Assembly (NCBI RefSeq): GCF_047601025.1
Contig: NZ_JASGJZ010000001.1
Span: 2,046,001-2,110,000, forward strand
Length of the DNA stretch: 64,000 nt
DNA from: Pseudorhodoferax sp047601025
GTDB lineage: Bacteria; Pseudomonadota; Gammaproteobacteria; Burkholderiales; Burkholderiaceae_C
Reading direction: 5' to 3'
The notes under the pieces: model-generated
The model's input: only the letters and a program-made list of their open reading frames with translations
Databases searched by the model: none
What the model was told of the DNA's origin: nothing
Part shown: positions 33,830 to 40,575 of the stretch, in pieces
Layout of the letters: each line of letters starts with the position of its first letter
Numbering within the stretch: position 1 is the stretch's first letter
Program-made: the position numbers and the translations under genes

Positions 33830-35908
33830 ATGCCCCTCACGCTCGCCTGCGGCGCCACCATCGTGCTGTCCAGCTTCCTGCTGTTCCTGGTGCAGCCGCT
33901 GGTGGCGCGGCAGATCCTGCCCTGGTTCGGCGGCAGTGCCGTGGTCTGGAGCGTCAGCATGGTGTTCTTCCAGAGCCTGCTGCTGGCCGGCTACCTGTAC
34001 GCGCACTGGCTGCAGGCGCGGCCGCGGCGCCTGCAGCGCGCGGTGCACCTGGCGCTGCTGGCCGCCGCGCTGGCGGTGCTGCCCATCGTGCCGGACGCGG
34101 CCTCCAAGCCGGCCGGCGACGGCGACGCGGCCGGCGCCATCCTGGTGCTGCTGCTGGCCACCGTGGGGCTGCCCTACCTGTCGCTGGCGGCCACCTCGCC
34201 GCTGCTGCAGCGCTGGCTGAGCCAGTCGCTGGCGCCGGCCGCGCGGCGGCAGGTCTACCGGCTGTTCGCCTGGTCCAACGCCGGTGCGCTGGCCGCGCTG
34301 CTGGCCTACCCGTTCCTGGTCGAGCCCTGGTTCGACAGCCTGCAGCAGTCGCACGCCTGGAGCTGGGCCTACGGCGCGTTCGCGCTGGCCTGCGCCGGGG
34401 TGGCCTGGCAGGCGACCGCGCCCGGCGCGCCGGCGCCGCCCGATGCGCCGCTGCCCGGCGCGGCCGCCGCGCCGCCAGGGTGGGGCCGGCAGGCCGCCTG
34501 GGTGGCGCTGGCCGCGCTGCCCTCGGCGCTGCTGCTGGCCGTCACCGCGCACATGACGCAGAACATCGCCGCCATCCCGTTCCTGTGGATCGTGCCGCTG
34601 GCGCTGTACCTGCTGTCCTTCATGCTGGTGTTCGAGGGGCGCGGCGGGCAGGGCTGGTACCTCGGCCCGGTGGCGCGCCGGCTGTGGCTGCTGGCGATGC
34701 TGGGCGCCACCGTGGCCATGGCCTGGGGCCTGTCGGCCAGCGGCGGCGTGCTGCACATCCGCGTGGCGATCCCGCTGTTCGCCGCCGGCCTGTTCCTGGC
34801 CAGCGTGGTCTGCCACGGCGAGCTGGCGGCGCTGCGGCCGGCGCCGCGGCACCTCACGCGCTTCTACCTGTGCCTGGCGCTGGGCGGCGCCATCGGCGGC
34901 CTGGGCGTGGGCCTGCTCGCGCCGCGCGTGCTGTCGGGCTACTGGGAGCTGCCCGGCCTGCTGCTGGCCGCCGCGCTGGCGGGCCTGCCGGCCGCCTGGC
35001 GCGGGGGGCCGGGCCGCGGGTCCTCGCGCGCGTTGGCGCTGCTGGCGGCCGGTGCAGCGGTGGCCGGCGTGGGCTGGTACGGCGTGCAGTACCTGCACGA
35101 CCAGCGGGCCGGCGCGATCGCGTCCGTGCGCAGCGCCTACGGGCTGCTGCGCGTGACGCAGCAGGGCAGCGGCGACCTGCAGACGCGCCGCCTGCTGCAC
35201 GGCGGCATCATGCACGGCGAGCAGTTCACGGCCCCGGAGCGGCGGCGCTTGCCGACCAGCTACTACGGCCCGCGCAGCGGCATCGGCCTGGCGCTGGCGC
35301 ACAAGGCCCAGGCCGCCGGCCCGGCGCCGGTGCGCGTGGGCGCCATCGGCCTGGGCACCGGCACGCTGCTGAGCTACGCGCGCCCGGCCGACGCCTACGT
35401 GGTCTACGAGCTGGACCCGCAGGTCGTGCAGGTGGCGCGGCGGTGGTTCCGCTTCGTCGCCGAGGCCGCCGCGGCGCCGGACCTGCGCCTGGGCGACGCG
35501 CGCCTGTCGATGGAGCGCGAACTGGCCGCCGGCCGGCCCGGCGGCTACGACGTGATCGCGGTGGACGCCTTCTCCAGCGACGCGATCCCGGTGCACCTGC
35601 TGACGCGCGAGGCGCTGCAGGCCTACCTGGGCCACCTGCGGCCCGACGGGCTGGTCGCCTTCCACGTCTCCAACCGCTACCTGGACCTGGCGCCGGTGGT
35701 CGCCCGGCTGGCCGAGGACCAGGGCCTGTCGGCCTGGCAGATCGAGGACAGCCCGGACGAGGAGCACCTGAGCGCCACCACCTGGGTGCTGGTCGCCCGC
35801 AGCATCCCCGAGGCGCTGCAGCAGACCGGCTGGCCGCCCCGGCCGCCGCCGGACGCGCCGCCGTGGACCGACGGCCGCAACGGCCTGTTCCGGGCCCTGC
35901 GGTTCTAG
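33830..35908 (+). CDS. Fused multi-spanning membrane / spermidine synthase-like protein
   Basis: 692 residues. The first ~420 form about ten hydrophobic helices (for example LSSFLLFLVQPLVARQILPWF, typical of this family). The C-terminal part (about 450-680) has a spermidine-synthase-like Rossmann fold: IGLGTGTLLSYA, VYELDPQVV and DVIAVDAFSSDAIPVHLLT. Such fusions are widespread and poorly characterised; polyamine synthesis is not established because the substrate Asp/Glu residues are partly changed. It is in the inner membrane. The start at 33830 opens directly into the first helix. Confidence 0.85.
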   Translation: MPLTLACGATIVLSSFLLFLVQPLVARQILPWFGGSAVVWSVSMVFFQSLLLAGYLYAHWLQARPRRLQRAVHLALLAAALAVLPIVPDAASKPAGDGDAAGAILVLLLATVGLPYLSLAATSPLLQRWLSQSLAPAARRQVYRLFAWSNAGALAALLAYPFLVEPWFDSLQQSHAWSWAYGAFALACAGVAWQATAPGAPAPPDAPLPGAAAAPPGWGRQAAWVALAALPSALLLAVTAHMTQNIAAIPFLWIVPLALYLLSFMLVFEGRGGQGWYLGPVARRLWLLAMLGATVAMAWGLSASGGVLHIRVAIPLFAAGLFLASVVCHGELAALRPAPRHLTRFYLCLALGGAIGGLGVGLLAPRVLSGYWELPGLLLAAALAGLPAAWRGGPGRGSSRALALLAAGAAVAGVGWYGVQYLHDQRAGAIASVRSAYGLLRVTQQGSGDLQTRRLLHGGIMHGEQFTAPERRRLPTSYYGPRSGIGLALAHKAQAAGPAPVRVGAIGLGTGTLLSYARPADAYVVYELDPQVVQVARRWFRFVAEAAAAPDLRLGDARLSMERELAAGRPGGYDVIAVDAFSSDAIPVHLLTREALQAYLGHLRPDGLVAFHVSNRYLDLAPVVARLAEDQGLSAWQIEDSPDEEHLSATTWVLVARSIPEALQQTGWPPRPPPDAPPWTDGRNGLFRALRF

Positions 35909-35929
35909 CCGGTCCGCGCCACGGCGGTG

Positions 35930-36853
35930 TCAGACCGCCAGGCCGACGGTGGCCGCGCTGGCGTAGCCGGCCGACACGCTGCCGCTCATCGACGGCGTCA
36001 TCGCCGCCAGCTCGGTGCTGCTGTTGTCGCCGAACACGTTGTCGCTGGCCAGCGTGATCTGCGAGAAGTTCGAGACGCTGGCGCTGTAGCCCGAGGCGCC
36101 GGAATACACCGCGCTGCAGGCGGCGCTGGGCAGCGCCAGCTGCGAGACCAGCAGCGCGTTGCGCCCGGTGGTCGCGGTCGACAGGCTGCTGAAGACCTCC
36201 ATGTGGATGTGCGGCCAGCGCCCGGCGTAGCAGGCCGGGAAGATGGTGGTGAAGGTCACCTGGCCGTTGGCGTCGGTCACCTGCACGCCGCGCAGGTAGC
36301 TCTCGGCGGGCACGGTGTACAGCGAGTACAGCCCGGCCCGGTCGCAGTGCCAGACGTAGATCGCGTAGCCCGACAGCGGGGCGCAGCTGGCGTTGGTGTT
36401 CACCAGCGTCAGCGTCAGGGTCAGCAGCACGCCCTGCGCCACGGTGGTCGAGCTGATGAAGCTGGCGCGGATGTCGCTGCGCACCACGCCGCTGGCGGTC
36501 AGCACGTCCGAGGTCGAACCCGACGAGCTGTTGGTGCCGTCGGCCGGGTACGGGCCGTTGGTCTCGGTGGTGTAGCGGGTGCAGCTGCCGCTGCTGCTGC
36601 CGGACGTGTCGGACGCGCTGCTGCTGGAGCCGCTGCCGGTGCCGCCGGACGCGGTGGTGCTGGAGGTTGTGGTAGTGGTGCTGGAGGTGCCGCCGTCGTC
36701 GCCGCCACCGCCGCAGCCGGCCAGGACCAGCGCCGGGCCGGCGGCCAGCCAGGACAGCAGGCGGCGGCGCTGCGCCAGGGCCGCCATGCGGGGCAGGTCC
36801 TCGCCCAGGCTGTGGCCATGGTCCGGCGCGGAAAACAGGTTGTGCTTGTGCAT
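35930..36853 (-). CDS. Intradiol ring-cleavage dioxygenase-like lipoprotein (copy A)
   Basis: 307 residues. The N-terminus has a Tat-like QRRRLLSWL and a lipobox ending LVLAGC, so it is exported and probably lipid-anchored. A Ser/Thr-rich linker (about 65-95) precedes the dioxygenase core: GPYPADGTN, YAIYVWHCDRAGLYSLY (Tyr ligands) and CYAGRWPHIHMEVF (His ligands). This form resembles secreted intradiol dioxygenases; its aromatic substrate is unknown. It is the second of two tandem paralogues, 56 bases after copy B. Confidence 0.88.
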   Translation of the reverse strand: MHKHNLFSAPDHGHSLGEDLPRMAALAQRRRLLSWLAAGPALVLAGCGGGGDDGGTSSTTTTTSSTTASGGTGSGSSSSASDTSGSSSGSCTRYTTETNGPYPADGTNSSSGSTSDVLTASGVVRSDIRASFISSTTVAQGVLLTLTLTLVNTNASCAPLSGYAIYVWHCDRAGLYSLYTVPAESYLRGVQVTDANGQVTFTTIFPACYAGRWPHIHMEVFSSLSTATTGRNALLVSQLALPSAACSAVYSGASGYSASVSNFSQITLASDNVFGDNSSTELAAMTPSMSGSVSAGYASAATVGLAV

Positions 36854-36909
36854 CGGGAAATCCTTGGGGGGTGCTTCGAGAAGAAGGGGAAGGGGAGGGG
36901 CCGGCCCGC

Positions 36910-37878
36910 TCAGGCCGCCAGGCCGACGGTGGCCGTGCCGGCGTAGCCGGCCGAGACGCTGCCGCTCATCGCGGGTGTCATCGCCGCCAGCTGGGCGCTG
37001 CCGTTGTCGCCGAACACGTTGTCGCTGGCCAGCGTGATCTGCGAGAAGTTCGAGACGCTGGCGCTGTAGCCCGAGGCGCCGGAATACACCGCGCTGCAGG
37101 CCGCGCTGGGCAGCGCCAGCTGCGACACCAGCAGCGCGTTGCGCCCGGTGGTGGCCGACGCCAGGCTGGCGAACACCTCCATGTGGATGTGCGGCCAGCG
37201 CCCGGCGTAGCAGGCCGGGAAGATGGTGGTGAAGCTGACCTGGCCGTTGGCATCGGTCACCTGCACGCCGCGCAGGTAGCTCTCGGCGGGGGCCGTGTAC
37301 AGCGAGTACAGCCCGGCCCGGTCGCAGTGCCAGACGTAGACCGCGTAGCCCGGCAGCGGTGCGCAGCCCCCGTTGCTGTCGACGAGGGTCAGCGTCAAGG
37401 CCAGCGGCACGCCCTGGGCGATGCTGCCCGTGCCCAGAAAGCTGGACCGGATGTCGCTGCGCACCACGCCGCTGGCGGTCAGGATGTCCGAGGTCGCGCC
37501 CGACGCGCTGTTGGTGCCGTCGGCCGGGTACGGCCCGTTGGTCTCGGTGGCGTAGGCCGTGCAGCTGCTATTGGACGTGCCGGACGTGCTCGCCGTGCTG
37601 GACGAGCCGCCGCTGGAGGCCGGCGCGCCGGCGGCGCCCGGCGGGCTGGCGTGGCCGGCGGCGGCGCCGCGGCGGGGCGGCGCCGCCAGCGCAGGGCCGC
37701 CGGCCAGCGCCAGGCCGCTGCCGGCCGCCGTGGCCAGCCAGGACATCGCGCGCCGCCGCGGCAGCCGCAGCTGCGCGATCTGCGCCAGGTCTTCGGCCAG
37801 GCCGTGGCCATGGCCGGCATGCGCGTGGGCCGGGCGGTCGGCCGGCGGCCGCGGGGAGTGGGGATGGTCGGTCGTCAA
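36910..37878 (-). CDS. Intradiol ring-cleavage dioxygenase-like protein (copy B)
   Basis: 322 residues, near-identical to copy A over the catalytic core (GPYPADGTN, YVWHCDRAGLYSLY, CYAGRWPHIH). The Tat signal is LPRRRAMSWLATAAGS ending in ALA without a lipobox Cys, so it should be released to the periplasm. The start is TTG at 37878 with AAGGAG 6 bases upstream; no ATG or GTG fits as well. It is the first gene of the pair and follows a region of TTTGCAGCCG repeats. Confidence 0.85.
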   Translation of the reverse strand: MTTDHPHSPRPPADRPAHAHAGHGHGLAEDLAQIAQLRLPRRRAMSWLATAAGSGLALAGGPALAAPPRRGAAAGHASPPGAAGAPASSGGSSSTASTSGTSNSSCTAYATETNGPYPADGTNSASGATSDILTASGVVRSDIRSSFLGTGSIAQGVPLALTLTLVDSNGGCAPLPGYAVYVWHCDRAGLYSLYTAPAESYLRGVQVTDANGQVSFTTIFPACYAGRWPHIHMEVFASLASATTGRNALLVSQLALPSAACSAVYSGASGYSASVSNFSQITLASDNVFGDNGSAQLAAMTPAMSGSVSAGYAGTATVGLAA

Positions 37879-37923
37879 GACGCGCTCCTTGGGTAGAGGG
37901 GAGCGCCAGCTTCCGTCGCCGCC

Positions 37924-37954
37924 TTTGCAGCCGGATTGCGTGCGTTTGCAGCCG
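37924..37954. promoter_or_regulatory. TTTGCAGCCG direct repeats upstream of the dioxygenase pair
   Basis: Two copies of TTTGCAGCCG (37924 and 37945), 21 bases apart, i.e. two DNA turns. The same 10-mer recurs at 38828-38837 upstream of the OmpR regulator and virB1. This spacing is typical of response-regulator sites, so the adjacent regulator is the obvious candidate. Confidence 0.5.
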
Positions 37955-38009
37955 CATTGCACGGCGTTGCATGCCCGCGCGCGGGGCATGCGGCGGGGGG
38001 GAGCCCGGA

Positions 38010-38759
38010 TCAGCCGCGCGTCACGGCGGGCACGAACATGTAGCCCTCGTGGCGCACCGTGCGGATCAGCCCGGCGCCGCCGGGCAACTCCGACAGCTTG
38101 CGGCGCAGCCGGCTGATCTGCACGTCGATCGCGCGGTCGTAGGCCTGGCTGTCGGCGCCCAGCGCGTAGTCCATCAGCTGGTCGCGCGTCAGCACGCGGC
38201 GCGGGTGCTCGGCAAAGGCCCGCAGCAGGCGGAACTCGCCGTCCGACAGCGCCACCGGCTGCCCTTCGGGCGCGTGCAGCAGGCGTTCCTGCAGGTTCAG
38301 GCGCCAGCCGTCGAAGCACAGGCAGGGCGGCGGCGCGGCGTCGGCCGGCGCGGCCGCATTGGCGCCCCCGGCCGCGTCCGCGCCGCCGCGCGCCGCCCGG
38401 CGCAGCACGGTGCGGATGCGCGCCAGCAGCTCGCGCGGGTTGCAGGGCTTGGCCAGGTAGTCCTCGGCGCCGATCTCCAGGCCGACGATGCGGTCCACGT
38501 CGGTGCCCACGGCCGAGAGCATGATCACCGGCGGCCCGCCGTCGCGCAGCAGGGCGCGCAGGGCGGTCAGGCCGTCCTCGCCCGGCATCATCACGTCCAT
38601 CACGATCAGGTCGTAGCGCTGGCGCGCCAGCAGTTCGCGCATGGCGGGCGGATCGGCCGCGCTGTCGGCCTGGAAGCCGTGCTTGCCCAGGTAGCCGGAC
38701 ACGAGTTCGCGGATGCCGGCGTCGTCGTCGACGATGAGGATGCGGGTGGACAGGTCCAT
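38010..38759 (-). CDS. OmpR/PhoB-family response regulator
   Basis: 249 residues. The receiver domain has DDD near 12, LIVMDVMMPGEDG with the phosphorylated Asp near 55 and the conserved Lys in LAKPCNPREL. An Ala-rich linker follows, then a winged helix (RAFAEHPRRVLTRDQLMDY...VQISRLRRKLSE). It is divergent from virB1. It has no adjacent kinase; the kinase at the far end of the virB operon is the likely partner (inference). It may regulate the dioxygenases, the virB genes, or both. Confidence 0.93.
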   Translation of the reverse strand: MDLSTRILIVDDDAGIRELVSGYLGKHGFQADSAADPPAMRELLARQRYDLIVMDVMMPGEDGLTALRALLRDGGPPVIMLSAVGTDVDRIVGLEIGAEDYLAKPCNPRELLARIRTVLRRAARGGADAAGGANAAAPADAAPPPCLCFDGWRLNLQERLLHAPEGQPVALSDGEFRLLRAFAEHPRRVLTRDQLMDYALGADSQAYDRAIDVQISRLRRKLSELPGGAGLIRTVRHEGYMFVPAVTRG

Positions 38760-38827
38760 GGTGCGAAAAGGGCAGCGCCCCCGACAGGATAGGCGCTCGC
38801 AGGCAACGGGGGCGCCGATTGCACCAG

Positions 38828-38837
38828 TTTGCAGCCG
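38828..38837. promoter_or_regulatory. Third TTTGCAGCCG motif, between the regulator and virB1
   Basis: Single exact copy of the 10-mer found twice before the dioxygenases, here in the divergent promoter region of the response regulator and virB1. TTGCAATCG-like variants follow at about 38847-38873. Confidence 0.4.
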
Positions 38838-38942
38838 TGCAATGCGTTGCAATCGCGCCGCAATCGCTCGGCAAGGCGCTGAAATCCGGCGGCAAGCCGC
38901 GGCCCGCACAGTGCCGGCACCGTCCACCCACGCCCTGCCGCC

Positions 38943-39584
38943 TTGCCCACCGACCGCTTCTTCGCCCCGCTGCCGGCGCCCTGCCTGGCCACCCTGGCCA
39001 CCCTGGCCGCGCTGGCGGCCTGCGCCCTGGCCAGTCCGCGCGCCCATGGCGATGTCTTCGCGCTGGACGCCGCCGGCCGGCTGCAGGTCGTGGCGGCCGA
39101 CCCCCGCCCGGCCGGCCCGGCGCCAGCCGGGCCGGGCGCCGTGCCCGCGCCGCTGCGCGAGGCGCTGCACGCCTCCGCGGCCCGCCACCGGCTGAGCCCG
39201 GCCCTGCTCGAAGCCCTGGTCTGGCAGGAAAGCCGCTGGCAGCCCGGCGCGCGGTCGGCCAAGGGCGCGATCGGCCTGGCCCAGCTGATGCCCGAGACCG
39301 CCCGCGAGCTGGGCGTGGACCCGCACGACCCGGTGTCCAACCTGGAAGGCGGCGCGCGCTACCTGCGCCGCCAGCTCGACCGCTACGCCGACCTGCGGCT
39401 GGCGCTAGCCGCCTACAACGCCGGCCCGGCCGCGGTGGACGCCGCCGGCGGCGTGCCGGCCTTTGCCGAGACCCGCGGCTTCGTCGACCAGGTGCTCGGC
39501 CGGCTGGCCGCGTCCACGCCGTCTTCCGCCGCCCCTGCCTGGCCTTCTTCTCCGTCCTCTTCCCTGTCCTCTCCCCAACCCTGA
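38943..39584 (+). CDS. virB1: VirB1-like lytic transglycosylase
   Basis: 213 residues with an N-terminal hydrophobic signal. The transglycosylase motif is ESRWQPGARSAKGAIGLAQLMP (catalytic Glu in WQES), then YLRRQLDRYADLRLALAAYNAGPAAV. It opens the peptidoglycan for a secretion channel. The TTG at 38943 is the best available start: it gives a proper signal peptide, and no ATG or GTG occurs nearby in frame. It is first in the virB-like operon. Confidence 0.85.
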   Translation: MPTDRFFAPLPAPCLATLATLAALAACALASPRAHGDVFALDAAGRLQVVAADPRPAGPAPAGPGAVPAPLREALHASAARHRLSPALLEALVWQESRWQPGARSAKGAIGLAQLMPETARELGVDPHDPVSNLEGGARYLRRQLDRYADLRLALAAYNAGPAAVDAAGGVPAFAETRGFVDQVLGRLAASTPSSAAPAWPSSPSSSLSSPQP

Positions 39585-39595
39585 AAGGCTCCGCC

Positions 39596-39946
39596 ATGCG
39601 CCGACGCTTCGCCGTCCCGTCCGTCCCCCACCGTCCGGCCCGCCGGGCCATCCGCGCCGCCGGCCATGCCGCCGCGCTCGCGCTCGCCGGCCCGGCCTTC
39701 GCCGCCGCCGATCCGCAAGGCTCCGGCCCCTTGCTGGCCGCGCTGGCCTGGGTGCAGGGCACGCTGCTGGGCAACGTGGCCACCGCGGTGGCGGTGATCG
39801 CCGTGGCCATGGTCGGCTTCATGATGCTGACCGGCCGGCTCAACTGGCGCTTCGGCGCCACCGTGGTGCTGGGCTGCTTCATCCTGTTCGGCTCGGCGGC
39901 CATCGTCACCGGCATCCGCGGCGCGGCGATCGCCGCCGGGCAGTGA
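39596..39946 (+). CDS. virB2: VirB2/TrbC-family pilin
   Basis: 116 residues: a long Arg-rich signal peptide ending in FAAA near 42, then two hydrophobic helices (LLGNVATAVAVIAVAMVGFM and ATVVLGCFILFGSAAIV) joined by a short polar loop TGRLNW. This is the VirB2/TrbC topology. It probably forms the pilus subunit. It lies 11 bases after virB1 and 3 bases before virB3. Confidence 0.9.
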   Translation: MRRRFAVPSVPHRPARRAIRAAGHAAALALAGPAFAAADPQGSGPLLAALAWVQGTLLGNVATAVAVIAVAMVGFMMLTGRLNWRFGATVVLGCFILFGSAAIVTGIRGAAIAAGQ

Positions 39947-39949
39947 GCC

Positions 39950-40234
39950 ATGGCCGCGCTGGCCAGCACGCCGGTGTTCCGCGCCCTGACCCGGCCGCAG
40001 ATGTTCGCCGGCGTCACCTACAGCTTCTTCGTCCTCAACGCGCTGGTGACGACCGAGGCCTTCCTGGTCAGCCAGTCGTTCGCGGTGCTGCCGCTGGCGC
40101 TGCTGGTCCATGCCGCGGGCTACCTGGCCTGCCTGCGCGAGCCGCGCGTGTTCGACCTGTGGCTCACCCGCGTCAGCCGCTGCCCGCGGCTGCCGAACTG
40201 GAAGCGCTGGGGCTGCAACAGCTATGCGCCCTGA
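39950..40234 (+). CDS. virB3: VirB3-like protein
   Basis: 94 residues. TPVFRALTRPQMFAGVTYSF is the typical VirB3 N-terminus, followed by hydrophobic helices and a C-terminal RVFDLWLTR. VirB3 works with the VirB4 ATPase at the inner membrane. It is followed by the 341-base region with the 15-bp repeat instead of directly by virB4. Confidence 0.9.
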   Translation: MAALASTPVFRALTRPQMFAGVTYSFFVLNALVTTEAFLVSQSFAVLPLALLVHAAGYLACLREPRVFDLWLTRVSRCPRLPNWKRWGCNSYAP

Positions 40235-40261
40235 GCCGTCCCCCCGCCCGAGAGGCCGTGG

Positions 40262-40546
40262 ACGCATTGCGCATGTCCGCGCGAGGCCACGAATGAACGC
40301 CGATCTGCATCGCCGGCGCCGTGCCCGGGCCCTAGCCCTCCGGGCCCTAGCCCTCCGGGCCCTAGCCCTCCGGGCCCTAGCCCTCCGGGCCCTAGCCCTC
40401 CGGGCCCTAGCCCTCCGGGCCCTAGCCCTCCGGGCCGGGGCACGCCTTCCATGCGGGCGTTGCCGTCCTTGCCCAGGCACCCGCCACGGCGGCGGCCTGC
40501 GCCTGCGGCCCGCCGCACCCCGTTACGGGCGCGGTCGATCCATCCA
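40262..40546 (+). repeat. Dispersed repeat, copy 1 (with 15-bp tandem expansion)
   Basis: About 285 bases that resemble the reverse complement of 50631-50830. Shared landmarks in order: ACGCAT, GCGAGGCC, GCATCGCCG, CGCCGTGCCC, GGGCCCTAGCCCTCC, a second GC-rich block with GGCACCCGCCA, GCACCCCGT and GGGCGCG. The extra length comes mostly from tandem copies of the 15-mer. It fills most of the gap between virB3 and virB4. The function may be an RNA, a small protein or a selfish repeat. Confidence 0.7.
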
Positions 40547-40556
40547 CAGCTTCTGA
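40293..40556 (+). CDS. Uncertain small Ala/Leu/Arg-repeat ORF within dispersed repeat copy 1
   Basis: An 87-codon frame begins MNADLHRRRRAR and continues with seven ALRAL-type repeats encoded by the 15-bp units. It ends ...GTRHGGG...RYGRGRSIHSF. Downstream of the tandem it keeps the same frame as the copy at 50.7 kb, with indels in multiples of three, which hints at coding. There is no good ribosome site. It could be repeat DNA only. Confidence 0.25.
   Translation: MNADLHRRRRARALALRALALRALALRALALRALALRALALRALALRAGARLPCGRCRPCPGTRHGGGLRLRPAAPRYGRGRSIHSF
40327..40437. repeat. 15-bp tandem repeat GGGCCCTAGCCCTCC, 7 copies plus a partial
   Basis: Seven perfect units at 40327, 40342, 40357, 40372, 40387, 40402 and 40417, followed by a partial unit to 40437. 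The homologous position at 50.7 kb has a single unit. Perfect identity indicates recent expansion. Confidence 0.97.
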
Positions 40557-40575
40557 CCTGAACGAGGAAACCGCC

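Noticed and set aside
37098..40017. 1035-codon minus-strand frame spanning several genes
   Set aside because: It joins the real dioxygenase copy B to shadow sequence antisense to virB1/B2; the true start is the TTG at 37878 with a good ribosome site.
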